Source: an uncultured Sphingomonas sp.
Lineage (GTDB): Bacteria > Pseudomonadota > Alphaproteobacteria > Sphingomonadales > Sphingomonadaceae
Length of the DNA: 64,000 nt
Assembly: GCF_936927845.1 (NCBI RefSeq)
Contig: NZ_CAKZHV010000029.1
Coordinates: 34,364 to 98,363, forward strand
Reading direction: 5' to 3'
Both the position numbers and the translations under genes were made by a program. Shown piece after piece: positions 39,665 to 48,670 of the stretch. The notes under the pieces were generated by a model that searched no databases, was not told where the DNA came from, and was given only the letters and a program-made list of their open reading frames with translations. Within the stretch, counting starts at the first letter, position 1; each line of letters opens with the position of its first letter.

Positions 39665-41491
39665 ATGGATCGCCGTTCTTTTCTCGCTGCCGGAACCGCG
39701 ACCGCGGCGCTTTCGGCGCTGCCCTTCTCGCGCGCCGTCGCGCAGACCGCCGGCACACCCGCGGCGGCAGCGCCGGGTGACGCGAAACTGACCGCGGCGT
39801 TCGACCGCGTGCTCGCGCAGACGGTCGCCAACTCGCCCGAGTTCGCGACCTCGCTCGGCTTCGACAAGGGCGCCAATGCGCACCTGCGCCACGAACTGGG
39901 CGACAACTCGCCCGGCGCGCTCGCCAAGGATCTGGCGCTCTACAAGCGGATGCGCGCCGAAGTCGCCGCGGTGTCGCCCGACACGCTGTCGCCGCAAGCG
40001 AAGATCGACCGCGAGGTGGTGCTCTACAACATCGATTCGCAGATGGTCGGACCCGAGCGCTTCGATCTCGGCTCGCCGCAGGGTCCTTATCCGATCACGC
40101 AGCAGGACGGCGTGTACTTCTCGCTGCCCGACTTCCTCGCCTCGACCCACCCGGTACAGACCGCCGACGACGCCCAGGCCTATCTTGACCGGCTCGCGCT
40201 GATGGACCGGCAGCTTGATAACGAAAGCGCGGTGCAGCGCGAACAGGCGGCGAAAGGCCGCGTCGCGCCCGACTTCTCGCTCGACCTGACATTGGGCCAG
40301 ATGGCGAAGCTGCGCGGGGCGCCCGCGGCTGAAAGCGGGCTGGTCCAGTCGCTCGTCACCCGCGCGAAGGCAGCGAACCTGCCCGGCGATTGGCAGGCGC
40401 GCGCAACCAAGATCGTCGAGTCACAGGTGTACCCCGCACTCGACCGGCAGATCGCACTGGTGAAGCAGTTGCGCACCGGCGCTCGCTCGGCGGCGGGGGT
40501 GTGGGCGATTCCGGGCGGCGACGCGCTCTACGCCGCCGCGCTCGCGCAGGCGACCACCACCACGCTCACCCCCGACGAGGTGCACCGCATGGGGTTGGAG
40601 CAGGTCGCCGACCTGTCGGCGCAGCTCGACACGATCCTTAAGGGTCAGGGGCTGACGCAGGGCAGCGTCGGCGCGCGGCTCGACCAGCTCAACAAATCGC
40701 CGGCGCAGCTTTTCCCCAACACCGACCAGGGCCGCGCCGCGCTGCTCGCCAGCCTGAACGAGGGTGTGAAGGCGATGCAGGCGCGACTGCCGCGCGTATT
40801 CAGCAACCCGCCCAACGCGCCGCTGGAGATCAAGCGCGTCGACCCCTCGATCCAGGACGGTGCGCCCAACGGTTATTACTTCCGCGCGCCGCTCGATGGC
40901 TCGCGACCGGCGATCTACTGGATCAACCTGAAGAACGTCGGCGACTGGCCCAAATACACGCTGCCCAGCCTCACCTATCACGAGGGCGTGCCGGGGCATC
41001 ACCTGCAGATTTCCACCGCGCAGCGCGCTCCGACGCACCCCTTGCGCAAGATCGCCTTCTTCAACGCCTATCTCGAGGGCTGGGCGCTCTACGCCGAACA
41101 ACTGGCGGACGAGATCGGCGGCTATGCGACGCCGGTCGAGCGCGCCGGATACCTGCAAAGCTTCCTGTTCCGTGCAGCCCGCCTGGTCGCCGACACCGGC
41201 ATCCATACCAAGCGCTGGACCCACGCGCAGGCAACCGACTATTTCGTCAACACGGTAGGCTTCGCGCGCGGTCGCTCGCAGCGCGAGGTCGAGCGCTACT
41301 GCGTCTCGCCGGGGCAGGCGTGTTCGTACAAGATCGGCCACGCCGCGTGGCTGCGCGCGCGCGACAATGCAAAAAAGATCGCGGGCGCAAAGTTCGACAT
41401 CAAGCATTTTCACGACGTGCTCGAATCGGGTGCGATGCCGCTGTCGATGCTGGAGCGGATCGTCGAGGAGCGCGCGCGCTCGGTGGCGTGA
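39665..41491 (+). CDS. DUF885 protein, putative exported metallopeptidase
   Basis: The 608-aa protein starts with a Tat-like signal (MDRRSFLAAGTATAALSALP, cut near AVAQ). The DUF885 region carries a zinc-site-like YHEGVPGHHLQI (about residue 437), EGWALYAEQLADEIGGY and a conserved CVSPGQACSYKIGH near the C-terminus, similar to gluzincin carboxypeptidase-like proteins. It is probably a periplasmic or lipid-anchored peptidase; no member's substrate can be inferred here. The ATG at 39665 follows CAGGACA. It is followed by a second secreted metallopeptidase gene 88 bases later. Confidence 0.88.
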   Translation: MDRRSFLAAGTATAALSALPFSRAVAQTAGTPAAAAPGDAKLTAAFDRVLAQTVANSPEFATSLGFDKGANAHLRHELGDNSPGALAKDLALYKRMRAEVAAVSPDTLSPQAKIDREVVLYNIDSQMVGPERFDLGSPQGPYPITQQDGVYFSLPDFLASTHPVQTADDAQAYLDRLALMDRQLDNESAVQREQAAKGRVAPDFSLDLTLGQMAKLRGAPAAESGLVQSLVTRAKAANLPGDWQARATKIVESQVYPALDRQIALVKQLRTGARSAAGVWAIPGGDALYAAALAQATTTTLTPDEVHRMGLEQVADLSAQLDTILKGQGLTQGSVGARLDQLNKSPAQLFPNTDQGRAALLASLNEGVKAMQARLPRVFSNPPNAPLEIKRVDPSIQDGAPNGYYFRAPLDGSRPAIYWINLKNVGDWPKYTLPSLTYHEGVPGHHLQISTAQRAPTHPLRKIAFFNAYLEGWALYAEQLADEIGGYATPVERAGYLQSFLFRAARLVADTGIHTKRWTHAQATDYFVNTVGFARGRSQREVERYCVSPGQACSYKIGHAAWLRARDNAKKIAGAKFDIKHFHDVLESGAMPLSMLERIVEERARSVA

Positions 41492-41579
41492 CGCGCGGAG
41501 CGGGCGCGCGCTGATCACCCGCGCGCGCTTGCAACCCTCTCCCCCGGTGCGGCATTGTGCCCGCATCGGGAGGATCATC

Positions 41580-43028
41580 ATGCGTCATCTGTTCGTCGCC
41601 ACCGCGCTCGCGGCCGGCACCATCGCCTCAACTGCGACGCCCGCGGTCGCGCAATCGGGGGGCGTCCGCGCGATCTCCGCGAGCGAGCGGTCGCAGGGCG
41701 CGCAGGCGAACCCGCAACTGCTCGCCGAATTCGGCGGCAAATATGACGGGCCGCAGGCCGCTTATGTCGAGCAGGTCGGCAAGCGCGTGGCGGTACAGTC
41801 GGGGCTGTCGAACGCGCAGAACGATTTCACCGTCGCCCTGCTCAACTCACCGGTCGAGAACGCGTTCGCGATCCCCGGCGGCTACATCTACGTAACGCGA
41901 CAACTCATGGCGCTGATGAACTCGGAAGCCGAGCTCGCCTCGGTGATGGGGCACGAGGTCGGCCACGTCGCCGCGCGGCATTCCGCGGCGCGCAACCGCA
42001 CCTCGTCGATCGGCGGGCTGTTGTCCAGCGTCGTCGGCGCGGTCGCGGGCAACGGCGCGATCGGGCAATTGCTCGGCGCGGGCGCGCGGCAGGCAGCGGG
42101 GCTCTACACGCTGAAATACGGTCGCGATCAGGAATATGCCGCCGACGGTCTGGGCGTCCGCTATATCACCGCCGCGGGTTATGATCCCTACGCCGCGGCA
42201 GAGATGCTGGCGCAGTTGAACGATTCAACCGGGCTGCAGGCGCAGATTGCCGGGCGCGACGCCAATGCGGTGCCGACCTGGGCGTCGACCCACCCGAACG
42301 GCGCCGACCGCATCCGCCGCGCGCGCGCGCTGGCGCAGGCGACGGGCAAGCCCGACGACGCACCGACGCAGGACACCGCCTTCCTGCGCCGGCTCGACGG
42401 CCTGCGCTACGACGACGATCCCGAACAGGGCGTGATCGATGGCCAGACCTTTCGTCATCCGGGTCTGCGCATCCGCTTCACCGCGCCGCAGGGGTATCAG
42501 ATCGCCAACGGTACCGACGCGGTGACCGTCACCGGCGCGGCGGGGCAGGCGCAGTTCCGCACTGCGCCCGCAAACGACGACCTGGCGGGCTTCATCACGC
42601 AGCGCTTCGTCAGCCTCGGCGCGTCCGCCACTGGCGAGATCCGCACCGGCAGCGCGGGTGGCGTGGCGTTCGCTTATTCGACCGTCGGCGCCTCGGCGAA
42701 CGGGCGCGCGGTCGACGCGACGATCGTCGCCTACCGCTTCCCTTCGGCCACCTACAGCTTCACGCTGGTCACGCAGCGTGGTGCGGGGATCGGCGCCTTT
42801 GCGCCGCTGGTCGAGAGCGTCGCCCCGCTGTCTGCGAGCGAAGCCGCCGCGATCAAGGGCAAACGCATCCGCATCGCCACCGTGAAGGCGGGTGACACGG
42901 TCGACACGTTCGCGCGGCGAATGGCGTATCCGAGCTACCAGCGCGAGCGCTTCCTGACGCTGAACGGCCTCGCCGCCGACACGCGTCTGACGCCGGGGAT
43001 GCTGGTCAAGCTGGTCGTCACCGGCTGA
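41580..43028 (+). CDS. M48-family metalloprotease with LysM-like C-terminus
   Basis: The 482-aa protein has a Sec signal (LFVATALAAGTIASTATPAVA) and the zinc motif HEVGH in ELASVMGHEVGHVAARHSA (about 124), with the third ligand Glu likely in DQEYAADGLG. This resembles BepA/YfgC-type periplasmic proteases that guard outer-membrane protein assembly. The C-terminal end (VKAGDTVDTFARRMAYPS, then LNGLAADTRLTPGMLVKLV) looks like a LysM peptidoglycan-binding repeat. GGGAGGATC precedes the ATG at 41580. Confidence 0.92.
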   Translation: MRHLFVATALAAGTIASTATPAVAQSGGVRAISASERSQGAQANPQLLAEFGGKYDGPQAAYVEQVGKRVAVQSGLSNAQNDFTVALLNSPVENAFAIPGGYIYVTRQLMALMNSEAELASVMGHEVGHVAARHSAARNRTSSIGGLLSSVVGAVAGNGAIGQLLGAGARQAAGLYTLKYGRDQEYAADGLGVRYITAAGYDPYAAAEMLAQLNDSTGLQAQIAGRDANAVPTWASTHPNGADRIRRARALAQATGKPDDAPTQDTAFLRRLDGLRYDDDPEQGVIDGQTFRHPGLRIRFTAPQGYQIANGTDAVTVTGAAGQAQFRTAPANDDLAGFITQRFVSLGASATGEIRTGSAGGVAFAYSTVGASANGRAVDATIVAYRFPSATYSFTLVTQRGAGIGAFAPLVESVAPLSASEAAAIKGKRIRIATVKAGDTVDTFARRMAYPSYQRERFLTLNGLAADTRLTPGMLVKLVVTG

Positions 43029-43122
43029 CGGGGCGCTGGGCGATTAACCGGGTGGGCGACGCGGCGGGTCGCCCGCGCTCGCCCTTTGCGTTCGCCGCAT
43101 CAGTGCTTTACCCCGCGCGCTT

Positions 43123-44154
43123 ATGCCGTCGCCTCCCGTTCAACGCCCCGCAATCTCCGTTGTCATCCCCTGCTACAACGAGGAAGCGACGCTGCCGCTG
43201 CTCCACGCGCGCGTGTCGGCGGCAGTGCGCGGCGTGGTCGGCGACGACCATGAGATCGTGCTGGTCAACGACGGCTCGCGCGACGGCAGCTGGGCCGCGA
43301 TGCAGCGTCTCGCCAGCGAGGACCGCCACGTCGTCGCGATCAACCTGTCGCGCAACCACGGCCATCAGCTCGCGCTGACTGCCGGACTCGACCTGTGCGC
43401 CGGGCAGTATATCCTGATCATCGACGCCGACCTGCAGGACCCGCCCGAACTGCTCGGCGACATGTGCGAGGTGATGGCGCGCGAAGGCGCGGACGTCGTT
43501 TATGCCGTGCGCCGCAAGCGGCAGGGCGAGACGTTCTTCAAGAAAGCGACCGCTGCCGCCTTCTACCGCGTGCTCGACCGCGTCACCGATACGCCGATCC
43601 CGCTCGACACCGGCGACTTCCGTCTGATGACCAGGCGGGCGCTCGACGCGCTCCTGTCGCTTCCCGAACAGGCGCGCTTCATCCGCGGCATGGTCGCCTG
43701 GGTCGGTTTCCGCCAGGTGCCCTTCCCCTACGATCGCGCCGAGCGGCACGCAGGCGAGACCAATTATCCGCTCGGCAAGATGGTGCGGCTCGCACTCGAT
43801 GCGGTGACCGGCTTCTCCACCGCGCCGCTTCGCTGGGCGAGCCACCTGTCGGTGGTGCTCGCGGGCGTGTCGCTGTTGCTGCTGTTCTACATCGCCTGGG
43901 GCTATTTCGCGGGCGACCGGGTGCAGGGCTGGACCTCGACCATGCTGGTCGTCGTGGTGCTGAGCTCGATCCAGATGTTCGTGCTCGGCATGATCGGGGA
44001 ATATCTCGGCCGACTGTACATCGAATCGAAGCGACGCCCACTCTACCTCGTCGCCGACATTGCAGGACCGGTACATGGCCGCGCCACATTGGGTTTCCAG
44101 GCGGAGACGACGATCATCCCGCAGGCACAGGTGGCGGGCGAACGCGCGGCGTGA
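43123..44154 (+). CDS. Family 2 glycosyltransferase, GtrB/ArnC-like, membrane-anchored
   Basis: The 343-aa protein has a GT-A domain at its N-terminus (SVVIPCYNEEATLPLL, VLVNDGSRDGSW, the metal-binding IDADLQDPPEL about 103, and DTGDFRLMTRRALD). Two C-terminal hydrophobic helices follow (HLSVVLAGVSLLLLFYIAW and TMLVVVVLSSIQMFVLGMIG). This layout is typical of enzymes that load a sugar onto undecaprenyl phosphate for transfer to LPS or other glycans. No flippase or acceptor transferase gene is adjacent. The start gives MPSPPVQRPAISVVIP. Confidence 0.92.
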   Translation: MPSPPVQRPAISVVIPCYNEEATLPLLHARVSAAVRGVVGDDHEIVLVNDGSRDGSWAAMQRLASEDRHVVAINLSRNHGHQLALTAGLDLCAGQYILIIDADLQDPPELLGDMCEVMAREGADVVYAVRRKRQGETFFKKATAAAFYRVLDRVTDTPIPLDTGDFRLMTRRALDALLSLPEQARFIRGMVAWVGFRQVPFPYDRAERHAGETNYPLGKMVRLALDAVTGFSTAPLRWASHLSVVLAGVSLLLLFYIAWGYFAGDRVQGWTSTMLVVVVLSSIQMFVLGMIGEYLGRLYIESKRRPLYLVADIAGPVHGRATLGFQAETTIIPQAQVAGERAA

Positions 44155-44241
44155 TCGTCACTGCGGCGACGCAGCGCGCTTTCCCTTTGTGTTGCCTTCC
44201 CGCTTGACCTAGATCACGCGTCGCACTGCCTAGGGACCGCA

Positions 44242-46713
44242 TTGGCGACACAGCCCGCCTTGTTCGACGCCGGCACCCACGCACGCCGCTGGGTCGGCGA
44301 TTATTGCGCGATGACCGGCGGCGCCGACGTGCTGTGCGGGTCGGGCGATCTTGCCTGGACCGCGATGCTGGAGGAACTCGCCGCGGTCGCGGGCGACAAC
44401 CTCGGCCACGCGCGCGAGCGGGTGCAGCGCCACTCGATCGACATCGGCACGGGCTTTCGCGTCATCGGCGAGGCGAACGAGCGCCCCTGGCCCCTGTCCC
44501 CCGTGCCGCTGCTGATCGACACCGACGAGTGGCAGCATATCGAACGCGGCGTCGTCCAGCGTGCCGAACTGCTCGAGCTGATACTCGGCGACCTCTACGG
44601 CCCCGGCAACCTCGTCTCGCGCGGCCATCTGCCCGCCGCGTTGGTGACGGGCAGCCCGCATTTCATGCGCCCGCTGGTCGGCCTCGCGCCGCCGGGCGGG
44701 CACCACCTCCATTTCGTCGCGGTCGAGCTCGGTCGCGGGCCGTCGGGTGAGTGGCGCGTGCTGCGCGATCACCTGCGGATGCCGACGGGTGCGGGCTATG
44801 CGCTGGAGAACCGGCTGGCGGTCAGCCGCACGCTCGGCGGACTGCAGGCGCGGTTGAACGTCCGCCGCCACGCGCCCTTCTTCGCCGCCTTTCGCGACGG
44901 GCTCGCCGCGGCGTGCCGGCGTAGCGACCCGCGCATCGGGCTGCTGACGCCGGGACGCTACAACGTCAGCTACCCCGAACAGGCACATCTGGCGCGCTAC
45001 CTGGGGCTGCTGCTGGTCGAGGGCGACGACCTCGCCGCGCTCGAGGACAAGGTTTATGTCCGCACCATCGCGGGGCTGAAGCGGATCGATGCCCTGTGGC
45101 GCCGCGTCGACCCGCGGCTGCTCGATCCGCTCGCGTTCGACAGCCATTCGCGGATCGGCGTGCCCGGGCTGATCGACGCCTACGCCGCCGGCAACGTCGT
45201 CCTCGCCAACGCGCCGGGCGCGGGCGCGCTCGAGAGCCCCGCGCTGGGGGCGTTCCTGCCGCAATTGTGCACGCGCCTGACCGGCGACGAGCTTCGCCTG
45301 CCGCAGATCGCGACCTGGTGGTGCGGGCAACCCGCCGAATGCGCGCACGTCGCCGAGGAATATCGCTCGATGCTGCTATGTTCGGCGTTCGGCAGCGCGA
45401 CATTGGGCCTGCCGGGCGACAGCGGCGTGGCGGGCAGCGAGCTGGACGGCGACGCACGCGCGCGCTTCGTCGCCGACCTCGCGCGGCGACCGCAGGATTA
45501 TGTCGGGCAGGAGGTGGTTCGGCTGTCGACCATGCCCGTCGTCGTCGGTGACGCGCTGGTGCCGCGGCCGTTCACGTTGCGCGTCTTCGCCGCGCGCGAC
45601 GGTGATGGTCGCTGGCAGGTGATGCCCGGCGGCTTCGCGCGGATCGGCGAGCATCCCGACAATCGTGCCGCGGTGATGGGCGAAGGCATGTGGTCCGCCG
45701 ACGTCTGCGTCCACGGCCCCGAACCGGTCGCACCCGTGTCGCTGCTGCCCGCCGCCGACACGCACCAAATTCGCCGCAATCCCGGCACGCTGCCCAGCCG
45801 CGTCGCCGACAATTTCTTCTGGCTCGGCCGCTATCTCGAACGCGGCGAGGCGCTGCTGACCGCGATCCGCGTCATGCTGGGCAATTCGATCGACGCCGAC
45901 GCGGGCGCGGCGCTCGGCACGGGCACGGTTGCGCATCTGGTGGCGGAGATCGTGGCGACGGGTGCCGCCCCCGCCCCGCCGTCGCTGCGCCGACCCGATC
46001 TGACGCAATTCGCGCGCACCGCGATGGAGGCGCCCGACTGGCAGTCGGTGTTCGCGATCAACGCGCAGACGAATCGTATCGCGGGCGGGTGCCGTGATCG
46101 CCTGTCCGCCGACATGGTGCGGCTGCTCGACGCGCCGTTCCCGACGCACCGCGGCATGCTCGACCGCGCAGGCTCGCTCCAGCGCCGCTACGCCGCGATC
46201 GCGGGTTTGTCGGCGGAGCATATGGGGCGCACCGCGTCATGGCGGTTCCACGACCTGGGCCGCCGGATCGAGCGCGCGGGGGCGATCGTGCGCGCAGGCC
46301 GCGCGTTCGGCATGGTCGGCGGCAGCCAGGACGACGTGTCGACGCTGCTCGACCTCGCCAACAGCCAGATCAGCTATCGTCAGCGTTATTTGACGGGCAT
46401 CGCGCGCGTGCCCGCGATCGACCTGACGCTGCTCGATCCCGGCAACCCGCGCGCGCTCGCCTATCAGGTGGAGGCGATCTGCGAGCATCTGGCGGCGCTG
46501 CCGGTGCTGGGCGACGACGGCATGGCCGAGCCGCAGCAGATCGAGGCGACCGAGTTGAAGGCGCTGGTGTCCACGGCGCGCGCGGCGACGATCGATGCCG
46601 ATCTGCTGAACGACGTCGAGCGGCGGCTCGCGCACATCTCGGACGCGGTCGCCCGACGCTATTTCCTGCAAGGCGCGGAGCCGCTGCGCGCCAGCGGGCT
46701 GACGTTGGCATGA
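44242..46713 (+). CDS. Circularly permuted type-2 ATP-grasp protein fused to an alpha-E domain
   Basis: The 823-aa protein is a fusion. Residues 1 to about 500 form a circularly permuted ATP-grasp domain (FRVIGEANERPWPLSPVPLL, LYGPGNLVSRGHLPAALV, LRMPTGAGYALENRLAVSRT, VVLANAPGAGALESPALGAFL). From about 517 follows the alpha-helical alpha-E domain (NFFWLGRYLERGEALLTAIR). ATP-grasp enzymes join a carboxylate to an amine, and this group is predicted to build or cap peptides. The start is a TTG at 44242 with AGGGA before it. A transglutaminase-like gene follows 46 bases later, the usual partner. Confidence 0.9.
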   Translation: MATQPALFDAGTHARRWVGDYCAMTGGADVLCGSGDLAWTAMLEELAAVAGDNLGHARERVQRHSIDIGTGFRVIGEANERPWPLSPVPLLIDTDEWQHIERGVVQRAELLELILGDLYGPGNLVSRGHLPAALVTGSPHFMRPLVGLAPPGGHHLHFVAVELGRGPSGEWRVLRDHLRMPTGAGYALENRLAVSRTLGGLQARLNVRRHAPFFAAFRDGLAAACRRSDPRIGLLTPGRYNVSYPEQAHLARYLGLLLVEGDDLAALEDKVYVRTIAGLKRIDALWRRVDPRLLDPLAFDSHSRIGVPGLIDAYAAGNVVLANAPGAGALESPALGAFLPQLCTRLTGDELRLPQIATWWCGQPAECAHVAEEYRSMLLCSAFGSATLGLPGDSGVAGSELDGDARARFVADLARRPQDYVGQEVVRLSTMPVVVGDALVPRPFTLRVFAARDGDGRWQVMPGGFARIGEHPDNRAAVMGEGMWSADVCVHGPEPVAPVSLLPAADTHQIRRNPGTLPSRVADNFFWLGRYLERGEALLTAIRVMLGNSIDADAGAALGTGTVAHLVAEIVATGAAPAPPSLRRPDLTQFARTAMEAPDWQSVFAINAQTNRIAGGCRDRLSADMVRLLDAPFPTHRGMLDRAGSLQRRYAAIAGLSAEHMGRTASWRFHDLGRRIERAGAIVRAGRAFGMVGGSQDDVSTLLDLANSQISYRQRYLTGIARVPAIDLTLLDPGNPRALAYQVEAICEHLAALPVLGDDGMAEPQQIEATELKALVSTARAATIDADLLNDVERRLAHISDAVARRYFLQGAEPLRASGLTLA

Positions 46714-46759
46714 CCGGGAGCATGACCAGGGGCGTGACCGGCGGCATGGGTCGGTCGGC

Positions 46760-47647
46760 ATGATCTACGATATCGTCCACGTCACGCGCTTCGATTATGG
46801 CAATGCGGTCAAGTTCGCGCGCTGCAACCTGCGGCTGCGCCCGATCGACTGGCCCGGGCAGACAGTCGAGGAATACGAGCTGCGCGTCAGCCCGTTCGGA
46901 CGCACCTATGCAGCGGTTGCCGAAGCCGGGCTCGCGAACGTCACGCGGCTGGTGGTGGAACAGCCGGTGCGGCGGCTGACGATCGAATCGATGGCGCGGA
47001 TCAGTGTCGACCGGCTGGTGCCGGTGCCCAGCGACAGCGACCCCACGCTCGACCAGATCGCCGCCTGGGCGCGCGCCTCGAACGATCTGTCGGCGGCGAG
47101 CCCGGCCAATTACCTCTTTCCTTCTCCGCTAATCCCGCTCGACCGCGACATCGCCGATTATTGCGCGTCCGACCTCGCGCCTGATCGCGGTGCGCTGGAG
47201 GCGGGGATCGCGCTAGCGCGGCGGATCCAGCGCGACTTCGCGTTCGACGCCACCGCGACGCTGGTCGACACGCCCCCGCACGAAGCATTCGCGAAGCGTC
47301 GCGGCGTGTGTCAGGATTTCGCGCAGATCATGATTACCGGCCTGCGCGCGGCGGGCCTCCCGGCCGCTTATGCCTCGGGCTATATCCGCACCATCCCGCC
47401 GCCCGGCCAGCCGCGGCTCGTTGGCGCCGACGCGACCCACGCCTGGGTGTTGCTGTGGTGCGGACCCGATCACGGCTGGGTCGGGGTTGATCCGACCAAC
47501 GGCATTTGGATGGCGGGCGACCATGTCATCGTCGCGGTCGGCCGCGATTACGCCGAGATCGCGCCGGTCGACGGCGTCGTGCTCGGCTCGGGGGCGCAGT
47601 CGATGGAGGTCAGCGTCGACGTCGCGCCGCAGGAAGTCACCGCGTGA
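46760..47647 (+). CDS. Transglutaminase-like cysteine protease-fold protein
   Basis: The 295-aa protein has an N-terminal beta domain (IYDIVHVTRFDYGNAVKFAR, LRLRPIDWPGQ) and a transglutaminase core. The catalytic triad is visible: Cys in RRGVCQDFAQIM (about 183), His in GADATHAWVLLW and Asp in WVGVDPTNGIW. No signal peptide is seen, so it is cytoplasmic. With the ATP-grasp/alpha-E protein it forms a predicted peptide-modifying or peptide-cleaving system found in many proteobacteria. The proteasome-like peptidase that often accompanies the pair is not encoded nearby. Confidence 0.9.
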   Translation: MIYDIVHVTRFDYGNAVKFARCNLRLRPIDWPGQTVEEYELRVSPFGRTYAAVAEAGLANVTRLVVEQPVRRLTIESMARISVDRLVPVPSDSDPTLDQIAAWARASNDLSAASPANYLFPSPLIPLDRDIADYCASDLAPDRGALEAGIALARRIQRDFAFDATATLVDTPPHEAFAKRRGVCQDFAQIMITGLRAAGLPAAYASGYIRTIPPPGQPRLVGADATHAWVLLWCGPDHGWVGVDPTNGIWMAGDHVIVAVGRDYAEIAPVDGVVLGSGAQSMEVSVDVAPQEVTA

Positions 47648-47713
47648 GTGCGCCGATTGCACTCACCCCCAACCTGCCCCACATAGTCGGGTAACACACC
47701 AAATGGGGAATCA

Positions 47714-48664
47714 ATGGCCGATCCGTACCAGACCTTGGGCGTCGCGCGGGGCGCGTCCGAGGCCGACATCAAGAAAGCGTACCGCAAGCTCGCCAAAGAG
47801 CTGCACCCCGACCGCAACAAGGACAATCCCAAGGCGTCCGAGCGGTTCAGCCAGGTAACGTCCGCCTATGACCTCCTGACCGACAAGGACAAGCGCGCGC
47901 GTTTCGACGGCGGAGAGATCGACGGCGACGGCAATCCCACTGCACCGTTCGGCTTCGGCGGCGGCGGACCACGCTCCGGTCACGGCGGCCCGGGTGGCAT
48001 GGGCGGCTTTCAGGGGCAGCAGTTCGACTTTGGCGGCGAAGGTGCGGACATGTCCGACATCTTCGAAGGGCTGTTCGGCGGACGGCAGGCGGGTGGCGGT
48101 GGTTTCGCCAGCGGCTTTGGTCGGCGCCAGCAACCGCGCGCGAAGGGCGCGAACGTGCAATACCGCCTGCGCGTCCCGTTCGTCGATGCGGCCGCGCTTG
48201 CGCCGCAGCGGATCACGCTGGGCGACGGCAAGACGATCGATCTGAAACTGCCCGCGGGCGTTGAGGACGGCACGCAGATGCGGCTGTCCGGGAAGGGTGA
48301 GCCTGGACCGGGTGGCGCGGGCGACGCCCTCGTCACGATCGAGATTGTCCCGCACCGCTTCTTCACCCGCGACGGTGACGACGTGCGCGTCGACCTGCCG
48401 ATCACCTTGAAGGAAGCCGTGCTCGGCGGTGCGGTCAAGGCACCCACGGTCGAGAAGCCCGTCATGCTGACGATCGCGCCGGGTGCGACCAGCGGCAAGG
48501 TGCTGCGGCTGAAGGGCAAGGGCTTCCACAAGAAGGGCGGCGGCCGCGGCGATCAATTGGTCACGCTGATGGTCGACGTGCCCACCGACGATGCCGCGCT
48601 CAAGGCCTTTGTCGCGGATTGGCCGGCCGACGAGCGGAACCCGCGCGACGCGATGGGAGTCTGA
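47714..48664 (+). CDS. DnaJ C-terminal domain co-chaperone (CbpA-like)
   Basis: The 316-aa protein has an N-terminal J domain (PYQTLGVARGASEADIKKAY, with the HPD triad in KELHPDRNKDNP), a Gly/Phe-rich linker (residues 75-150) and two DnaJ C-terminal substrate domains (LPAGVEDGTQMRLSGKGEPG, LKEAVLGGAVKAPTVEKPV). The zinc-finger cysteines of DnaJ proper are missing, so it is of the CbpA/DjlA-like type. It stimulates DnaK and delivers clients. The start at 47714 follows GGGGAATCA. The yihY-like gene begins 7 bases after its stop. Confidence 0.92.
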   Translation: MADPYQTLGVARGASEADIKKAYRKLAKELHPDRNKDNPKASERFSQVTSAYDLLTDKDKRARFDGGEIDGDGNPTAPFGFGGGGPRSGHGGPGGMGGFQGQQFDFGGEGADMSDIFEGLFGGRQAGGGGFASGFGRRQQPRAKGANVQYRLRVPFVDAAALAPQRITLGDGKTIDLKLPAGVEDGTQMRLSGKGEPGPGGAGDALVTIEIVPHRFFTRDGDDVRVDLPITLKEAVLGGAVKAPTVEKPVMLTIAPGATSGKVLRLKGKGFHKKGGGRGDQLVTLMVDVPTDDAALKAFVADWPADERNPRDAMGV

Positions 48665-48670
48665 TATCAG

